Assembly: GCA_020054675.1 (NCBI GenBank)
Contig: JAIHAL010000010.1
Location: 1 to 56,131 of the forward strand
DNA from: Oscillospiraceae bacterium
GTDB taxonomy: Bacteria > Bacillota > Clostridia > Oscillospirales > Ruminococcaceae
Reading direction: 5' to 3'
DNA length: 56,131 nt
Shown: piece after piece, positions 51,517 to 56,131 of the stretch
Layout of the letters: each line of letters starts with the position of its first letter
Numbering within the stretch: position 1 is the stretch's first letter
The notes under the pieces: model-generated
Seen by the model: only the letters and a program-made list of their open reading frames with translations
Database searches by the model: none
What the model was told of the DNA's origin: nothing
Program-made: the position numbers and the translations under genes

Positions 51517-51770
51517 AAAAAGCCGCCCCTCAAAACAAGGGACGGCAAAATTTCCGTGGTTCCACCCTATTTACGCCGGACCAGAACATAATCCGGCATC
51601 TCATGGCCGCCCTGTAACGGGAGCACCCGTCGTGCTTGCGCGGAAATCCGCTTCACACGCGCTCAAAGGCGGTATCCCTTCCGCTTGTCCCGGCGCGCTT
51701 TCAGCAAATGCGCCGCCTCTCTGTGGGGATAAATTGCGGAAAGACTTCCTTATCAACGCTTTAAAACCAT
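51517..51770 (-). ncRNA. T-box riboswitch (threonine) upstream of thrS operon
   Basis: On the minus strand: Stem I with GATAAGGAAGT, CAGAGAGG and GCTGAAAGC, then the T-box GGGTGGAACCACGG (around 51552-51567), then a terminator GCCGTCCCT/AGGGGCGGC (51522-51546) with a T-run. Placing the 3' side of the specifier loop at GGGATACCGCC makes ACC (51671-51673) the specifier, a Thr codon matching thrS. Uncharged tRNA-Thr would favour the antiterminator and allow transcription. Confidence 0.93.
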
Positions 51771-51783
51771 ATTTATACTTATT

Positions 51784-51812
51784 ATAATATCACTGCTTCA
51801 CTCTCTTGTCAA
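51784..51812 (-). promoter_or_regulatory. Promoter of the T-box/thrS operon
   Basis: On the minus strand: TTGACA (51807-51812), 17-bp spacer, TATTAT (51784-51789). Confidence 0.88.
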
Positions 51813-51877
51813 CCGTCGATTTTAACATTGAATCTGAATTTTTTATGTGTAAGAGTGTCAAAATGTATAGTATTTTC

Positions 51878-51906
51878 TTGACATTGCCTCTGAAAAAGTA
51901 TAAAAT
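51878..51906 (+). promoter_or_regulatory. Promoter of rny
   Basis: TTGACA (51878-51883), 17-bp spacer, TAAAAT (51901-51906). A 7-bp hairpin ATTGCAA/TTGCAAT (51915-51936) follows in the leader. Confidence 0.8.
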
Positions 51907-51988
51907 ATTATAGTATTGCAAATTCTGCGTTGCAATTTATTTTTAATTTTATATTTAAATATCATTAAAAAAGGAGGAATGCCGGTTT

Positions 51989-53554
51989 ATGCCATTGCAC
52001 ATAACCATAATTATATGTGTCCTTGCCTTCGCCGCGGGTGCTGTTCCTGCGGGACTGATAATGTTCAGACAAGGCATTGCATATAGAAAACGACAGGCGG
52101 AAACGACAATCGGCAGCGCCGAAAAAGAAGCCGAAAGAATTATTGAAGATGCGGTAAAAGAAGCTGAAACCAAGAAAAAAGTTGCTCTGGTGGAGGCAAA
52201 GGATGAAATCCACAAGGCCCGCACGGAAGCCGACAGGGAAATAAAAGACCGCCGGAACGAAGTGCTCAGGCAGGAAAGAAGAATCCAGCAAAAGGAAGAA
52301 AATCTTGACAAAAAACTTGAGAACCTTGAAAAGAAAGAGGAGCTTGTAAACCTCAAAACAAAGCAGGCCGAAGAAAAACTCAAAGAAGCCGAGGTTATAA
52401 AGAAAAGCCAGCTTGAAATCCTTGAAAGGATTTCGGAATTCACAATGGAGCAGGCAAAAGAGCATTTGCTCTCCATGGTTGAAAAAGAGCTTGTCCATGA
52501 AAAGGCAATGAAAATTGCCGCTTACGAGCAGCAGCTTAAAGATGAATGCGAGGAAAAGGCAAGAAATCTTATATCCCTTGCAATTTCAAAATGCGCGGCC
52601 GACCAGGTTTCCGAAAGTGCGGTTTCGGTTGTTCCGCTGCCTAATGATGAAATGAAAGGCCGCATAATCGGCCGCGAGGGACGAAACATCAGAACGCTTG
52701 AAACCCTTACCGGGGTTGACCTTATAATAGACGATACTCCCGAAGCAATTACACTTTCATGCTTTGACCAGGTGCGCAGAGAAGTCGCAAGGATTGCCCT
52801 TGAAAAGCTTATTGCCGACGGAAGAATCCATCCCGCGCGCATTGAGGAAATGGTTGAAAAGGCAAAGCGCGAGGTTGAATACAAAATCCGCCAGGAAGGC
52901 GAAAGGGCTGTGCTTGAAACAAACGTGCACGGCATAAACCATGAGCTTGTAAAGCTCATAGGCCGTCTCAGATATCGTACAAGCTACCGCCAGAATGTGC
53001 TTGACCACTCCATTGAAGTTGCTCATCTTGCGGGAATCATGGCTTCCGAGCTTGGAGTCGACGCAACGCTCGCAAGAAGGGCCGGGCTTCTCCACGACGT
53101 CGGAAAGGCGCTCAGCTACGAAATTGAAGGCTCACACGTTCAAATCGGCGTTGACGTCTGCAAGAAATACAAGGAAAGTCCGGAAGTCATCCACGCCATT
53201 GAAGCCCATCACGGCGACGTTGAAATTAAAAGCGTCATAGCGGCGCTTGTTCAGGCGGCGGACGCAATATCTGCGGCAAGGCCGGCGGCAAGAAGCGAAA
53301 ATTACGAAAACTATATCAAAAGGCTTGAAAAGCTTGAAGAAATCTGCACCTCTTACGAGGGCGTCGATAAATCCTTTGCCATACAGGCAGGACGTGAAGT
53401 CCGCATAATGATTTGCCCCGAAAAGATAAATGATGAAAAGATGATTATCGTTGCAAGGGATATTGCAAAGCGAATAGAAACCGAAATGGATTACCCAGGA
53501 CAGATTAAGGTTCACCTTATCCGCGAAAGCAGAGCAATAGAATACGCAAAATAA
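51989..53554 (+). CDS. rny: Ribonuclease Y
   Basis: A 521-aa membrane-bound endoribonuclease that starts turnover of many mRNAs in Firmicutes. N-terminal membrane helix (about 3-25), long charged coiled coil (about 30-190), KH domain ([15 protein letters not shown], about 225-240) and HD domain with HD near residue 368 ([10 protein letters not shown]). ATG 51989 lies after AAGGAGG with a roughly 13-nt gap. Length is normal. It is transcribed alone. Confidence 0.95.
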   Translation: MPLHITIIICVLAFAAGAVPAGLIMFRQGIAYRKRQAETTIGSAEKEAERIIEDAVKEAETKKKVALVEAKDEIHKARTEADREIKDRRNEVLRQERRIQQKEENLDKKLENLEKKEELVNLKTKQAEEKLKEAEVIKKSQLEILERISEFTMEQAKEHLLSMVEKELVHEKAMKIAAYEQQLKDECEEKARNLISLAISKCAADQVSESAVSVVPLPNDEMKGRIIGREGRNIRTLETLTGVDLIIDDTPEAITLSCFDQVRREVARIALEKLIADGRIHPARIEEMVEKAKREVEYKIRQEGERAVLETNVHGINHELVKLIGRLRYRTSYRQNVLDHSIEVAHLAGIMASELGVDATLARRAGLLHDVGKALSYEIEGSHVQIGVDVCKKYKESPEVIHAIEAHHGDVEIKSVIAALVQAADAISAARPAARSENYENYIKRLEKLEEICTSYEGVDKSFAIQAGREVRIMICPEKINDEKMIIVARDIAKRIETEMDYPGQIKVHLIRESRAIEYAK

Positions 53555-53558
53555 TAAA

Positions 53559-53600
53559 ATCCCCCGCGTCTTTGAAAAACGCGGGGGATAATAATATGCA
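53559..53600. terminator. Bidirectional terminator, rny / epimerase
   Basis: TCCCCCGCGT (53560-53569) pairs with ACGCGGGGGA (53579-53588). On the minus strand it is followed by TTTTATTATTTT. Confidence 0.8.
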
Positions 53601-54530
53601 TTACTTTGTATTGGCAAGCTTCCATCTGAATGTTGCAATTCTTTGCGCCTTGGTGTTGTCAATGCTGTGGTTGCTGAGAAGGTCGGCGAAATCCACATAG
53701 CGGTAATCGTTTTTAGGCTTTTTGGGACCGTTCGCCGAATCATTCACCGAAGCCTTTTGAACAACATTGCCAAGGTTGTGGAATTCCCTTTCAAACATTG
53801 CAATTTCCTTTGCAGTAGTTGGTTTTGTGTCGCAGACGTTGTAAATTCCCTCGTAGTGGTAGGAACCATCCTGGCTTAAAATACCTGAAATAAAATCGAC
53901 AATGTTGTATATGCAGCAGAACGTGGTTCCATACTCGCCGTCCCTTACAAGGAATGCAGTGTTTTCCTTATAATCAAATATCCTGTCGTGAAGGTTTGGT
54001 ATGTAGCTCTTGCTGTAAACCGGAGCCACGCGCATTATCGTCGCCCTTGCCTCGCCTTTTTTAGTCAATGAAAGAAGGGCTTTTTCGCTTTCGTACTTCA
54101 TCTTTGCATAAACGGTGGAAGGTTTTTCATCATAAGTTTCACGCACAGGCTCCCTTGTTTTCTGCGGAGCGTAAATTTGTGTCGTGCTGAGCAGTATGAT
54201 GTCTTTTATTCCGCCGGTAATGGCAGATTTATATATGTACTTGTCGACGTTTTTGCAGTCATCTTCTTCTTTGCGGTCAACTGTTGCAGGGATGTCGTTG
54301 TCAACCGAGCATGCAAGATGTATCAGCGCGTCTATTTTCCCCGCTTCAAGAATCGGAGCTATTTTTGCCTTATCTGTTATATCCGCCTGCAAAAATTTGA
54401 AATTAGGCGCTCCGTTGAACGGTGAAGGATTTTTGTCGGTACCTATAATGTTGTAGCCTTTTTGGAGCAGGATTCCTGTTACTTCTCTTCCTATTACTCC
54501 GCTGGAACCGGTGATGAATAAAGTTTTCAT
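53601..54530 (-). CDS. NAD-dependent epimerase/dehydratase family protein
   Basis: A 309-aa short-chain dehydrogenase of the extended type. N-terminal NAD site GSSGVIG (8-14), Ser/Thr pair in LLSTTQIYAP and catalytic YAKMK (YxxxK). The substrate is probably a nucleotide sugar, but no pathway neighbours are present. It has a clear promoter and stands alone. Confidence 0.85.
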   Translation of the reverse strand: MKTLFITGSSGVIGREVTGILLQKGYNIIGTDKNPSPFNGAPNFKFLQADITDKAKIAPILEAGKIDALIHLACSVDNDIPATVDRKEEDDCKNVDKYIYKSAITGGIKDIILLSTTQIYAPQKTREPVRETYDEKPSTVYAKMKYESEKALLSLTKKGEARATIMRVAPVYSKSYIPNLHDRIFDYKENTAFLVRDGEYGTTFCCIYNIVDFISGILSQDGSYHYEGIYNVCDTKPTTAKEIAMFEREFHNLGNVVQKASVNDSANGPKKPKNDYRYVDFADLLSNHSIDNTKAQRIATFRWKLANTK

Positions 54531-54578
54531 TTTTCAATTCCCCCGTGGTTTGTCATTGGTAATCAACACGTTTATTTC

Positions 54579-54606
54579 ATTATACCATAATGTTTTCTAA
54601 AATCAA
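54579..54606 (-). promoter_or_regulatory. Promoter of the epimerase gene
   Basis: On the minus strand: TTGATT (54601-54606), 16-bp spacer, TATAAT (54579-54584). Confidence 0.75.
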
Positions 54607-54710
54607 TATGCAAATTGTCCAAAGTCTACAAAGTGAACCCATATTTTACATTATAAGCACTTTAAACACCCAAAACTGTGCAATTCCTACAAAGAAAGGA
54701 GAACCTTTAT

Positions 54711-55649
54711 ATGGAAAATCCTTTTCCTTTTTCTGATGACAACAAGAGATATCACACCCAAAATTATTATTTAAGGCACCGTTTCGGAGGAAAGGTATTT
54801 AAGGTTTCGCTTAATGCAGGCCTTACCTGTCCAAACATAGACGGCAGCAAGGGAATCGGCGGATGCTCTTACTGTTCGGCGGGAAGCGGCGATTTTGCCG
54901 GAAATCCACTGCTCTCCATCCCCGAACAATTTGAGGAAGTAAAAAACAAGATGGAAAGCAAATGGAGCGGAAAATACATTGCCTATTTTCAGGCAAACAC
55001 AAACACCTATGCCCCACTGCCAAAACTGCGGGAACTTTTTGAATCCGCCCTTGCGCAGGAAGACGTCGTGGGGCTCAGCATTGCAACAAGACCGGATTGC
55101 ATTGAGGATGACGTTGCCGATTATCTTGCCGGGCTCTCAAAGCGCACATATCTTACCGTGGAGCTTGGTTTGCAAACCGTGCATGATATTACCGGCGAAC
55201 GCATAAACCGCTGCCATACTTATTCCGATTTTTTAAAAGGATATGAAAAGCTTCATGGCCGCGGAATAAATGTCTGCGCACATATAATAAACGGACTTCC
55301 CGGCGAAACCCACGAAATGATGCTGGAAACGGCAAGGGAGCTTTCGCGTCTTGACCTGCACAGCATTAAAATCCATCTTCTGCACGTCATAAAGGGCACA
55401 AGAATTGCGGATGAGTACCTGCGAGGCGAATTTTCCTTATTGTCGCTTGAAGATTACGTTCAAATCGTATGCGACCAGATAGAGCTTTTCCGCAAAGAGG
55501 TAATAATCCAGCGTGTTACCGGCGACGGCAACAAGGAAACCCTTATAGGCCCGCTTTGGAGCCTTAAAAAATTTGTCGTAATGAATGAAATAGACAAAGA
55601 ATTTGTCCGGCGGAACAGTTTTCAAGGCAAAAAATATCCTTTTTATTAA
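54711..55649 (+). CDS. Radical SAM protein, YhcC family
   Basis: A 312-aa radical SAM enzyme of the TIGR01212/YhcC type. Cluster cysteines are in TCPNIDGSKGIGGCSYCS (C-x10-C-x2-C), with YFQANTNTYAP, ATRPDC, ELGLQTVHD and HIINGLPGET following. The reaction is unproven; related Elp3-like enzymes modify RNA. ATG 54711 follows AAAGGAG; a longer frame upstream lacks a site. Confidence 0.88.
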   Translation: MENPFPFSDDNKRYHTQNYYLRHRFGGKVFKVSLNAGLTCPNIDGSKGIGGCSYCSAGSGDFAGNPLLSIPEQFEEVKNKMESKWSGKYIAYFQANTNTYAPLPKLRELFESALAQEDVVGLSIATRPDCIEDDVADYLAGLSKRTYLTVELGLQTVHDITGERINRCHTYSDFLKGYEKLHGRGINVCAHIINGLPGETHEMMLETARELSRLDLHSIKIHLLHVIKGTRIADEYLRGEFSLLSLEDYVQIVCDQIELFRKEVIIQRVTGDGNKETLIGPLWSLKKFVVMNEIDKEFVRRNSFQGKKYPFY

Positions 55650-55651
55650 AT

Positions 55652-55912
55652 TTAAAAGGGGGGGACGCTGTCCCCCTCCTTATTTTTTAAATATATTTAT
55701 GTTTTTAAATCCCCCCTGCCTACTTTTCTTCACCAGCGAAGAAAAGTAGGCAAAAGACGCCGCCCTGCGGGGCTTTTTATGCCACATTCGTTTGTGCCCT
55801 GCTCGGCGAATGACGGCTACAAAATATGACCTGCTTTTCGCCTTGGTGCTCACCACTCCAATTTTATGACGAAAAGCAGGTCTTTTTATTTACTTGTCTT
55901 AATAACCTTATT
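55652..55912 (+). repeat. Composite repeat, copy 3 (modules B-A-C-D)
   Basis: B: GGGGGAC-GCT-GTCCCCC (55660-55675 region). A: TGCCTACTTTTCTTC (55717-55731) pairs perfectly with GAAGAAAAGTAGGCA (55738-55752). C (55781-55827) shares TGCTCGGCGAATGACGGCTAC. D (55828-55882) is 55 nt with perfect 13-bp arms. CTTGTCTTAATA follows, as after copy 1 of D. B may also end the radical SAM transcript. Confidence 0.85.
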
Positions 55913-56131
55913 TTGCGGAAAATCTTTCCTTATTAAGCGAAATAAGGTGCTTTCCGAGGTTCTTAAGTGCTATTCTTTTTTGTCTTCAACTTGGTAAGAC
56001 GTGGCATCTTCAAGTAAAGTAGCCGAGCTTTGTCGTGCAGGGCGCAAGCGATAGCGTGGCGCCCGTTGCCGAAAAGCCGGCGGAATAAGACATATAAAAT
56101 AGGCATTTTTTGCTTCCTTTTTGTTGCCGGA
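55913..56131 (-). repeat. Composite repeat, copy 4 (modules C-A), cut by window end
   Basis: Module C is in reverse orientation (about 56019-56070), with GGGCGC/GCGCCC arms (56040-56045/56059-56064). Then 41 bases (56051-56091) identical to 1-41 lead into the first arm of hairpin A (GCTTCCTTTTTGTTGCCGG), and the window ends in its loop. The 55913-56018 stretch has a hairpin CTTATTTTGC/GCGAAATAAG and no gene. Confidence 0.75.

Noticed and set aside
1..56131. Circular replicon suggested by the same sequence at both ends
   Set aside because: Identity stops after 41 bp and the following hairpin arms differ, so the ends are two copies of a repeat, not an overlap.

Overview
The window reads as chromosome of an anaerobic, spore-forming, Gram-positive Clostridia, most like the Oscillospirales/Ruminococcaceae group, and AT-leaning by eye. 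The pointers are a SpoIIQ-like and a SpoVAC-like sporulation protein, a hybrid-cluster protein with its ferredoxin partner, a T-box in front of thrS, RNase Y, an ECF vitamin transporter subunit, ABC and LacI/DeoR sugar regulation, GTP-dependent PEPCK, and an NPKTG-type cell-wall anchoring signal. I saw no rRNA, tRNA or CRISPR array. Both window ends lie in copies of the same repeat with 41 identical leading bases, so this may be a contig that broke at repeats.

Layout. 1-5280: a repeat, then kdgA (with a fused VOC domain) and kdgK behind a consensus promoter with an operator-like site, convergent with two GH43 arabinan enzymes. 5281-10370: spoIIQ, repeats, an hcp/ferredoxin operon divergent from a Crp/Fnr regulator, and a cytidylate-kinase-like protein. 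10380-18455: HtrA; a DeoR regulator with an extra sugar ABC ATPase, divergent from a ChvE/GguA/GguB sugar importer. 18459-27655: CNNM/CorC protein, GtrA, Smr, DusB, the polA-rimI-tsaD operon, pckG. 27656-32685: GH13 amylase divergent from its LacI regulator, and a GNAT/amidohydrolase/MCP-fragment operon. 32700-33383: a repeat island. 33384-37436: PP2C phosphatase, small membrane protein, spoVAC, Cys-rich protein, MATE pump, ECF S component. 37710-40769: endolysin-holin pair and GH35 beta-galactosidase. 41284-46997: PfkA with an EAL phosphodiesterase, and an OmpR-type two-component system. 47393-55649: anchored surface protein, T-box/zinc-ribbon/thrS, rny, epimerase, radical SAM protein. 55650-56131: repeats.

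How it fits together. Sugar genes point to pectin side chains and starch: endo- and exo-arabinanases, a beta-galactosidase, 2-keto-3-deoxygluconate kinase and aldolase for the uronic-acid backbone, a ChvE-type pentose/hexose importer, and an intracellular GH13 enzyme. Control sites can be read directly for several of these: a KdgR-like site, CGAAA repeats and an inverted repeat for DeoR, paired LacI operators, and cre-like sites.

The most unusual content is not protein coding. At least four repeat modules (a GTTAGA-type inverted element, a structure-conserved hairpin pair, a GCAACGGG module and a 55-nt hairpin element of constant length) recur in different combinations and orientations. One GTTAGA copy supplies the stop codons of both genes that flank it.
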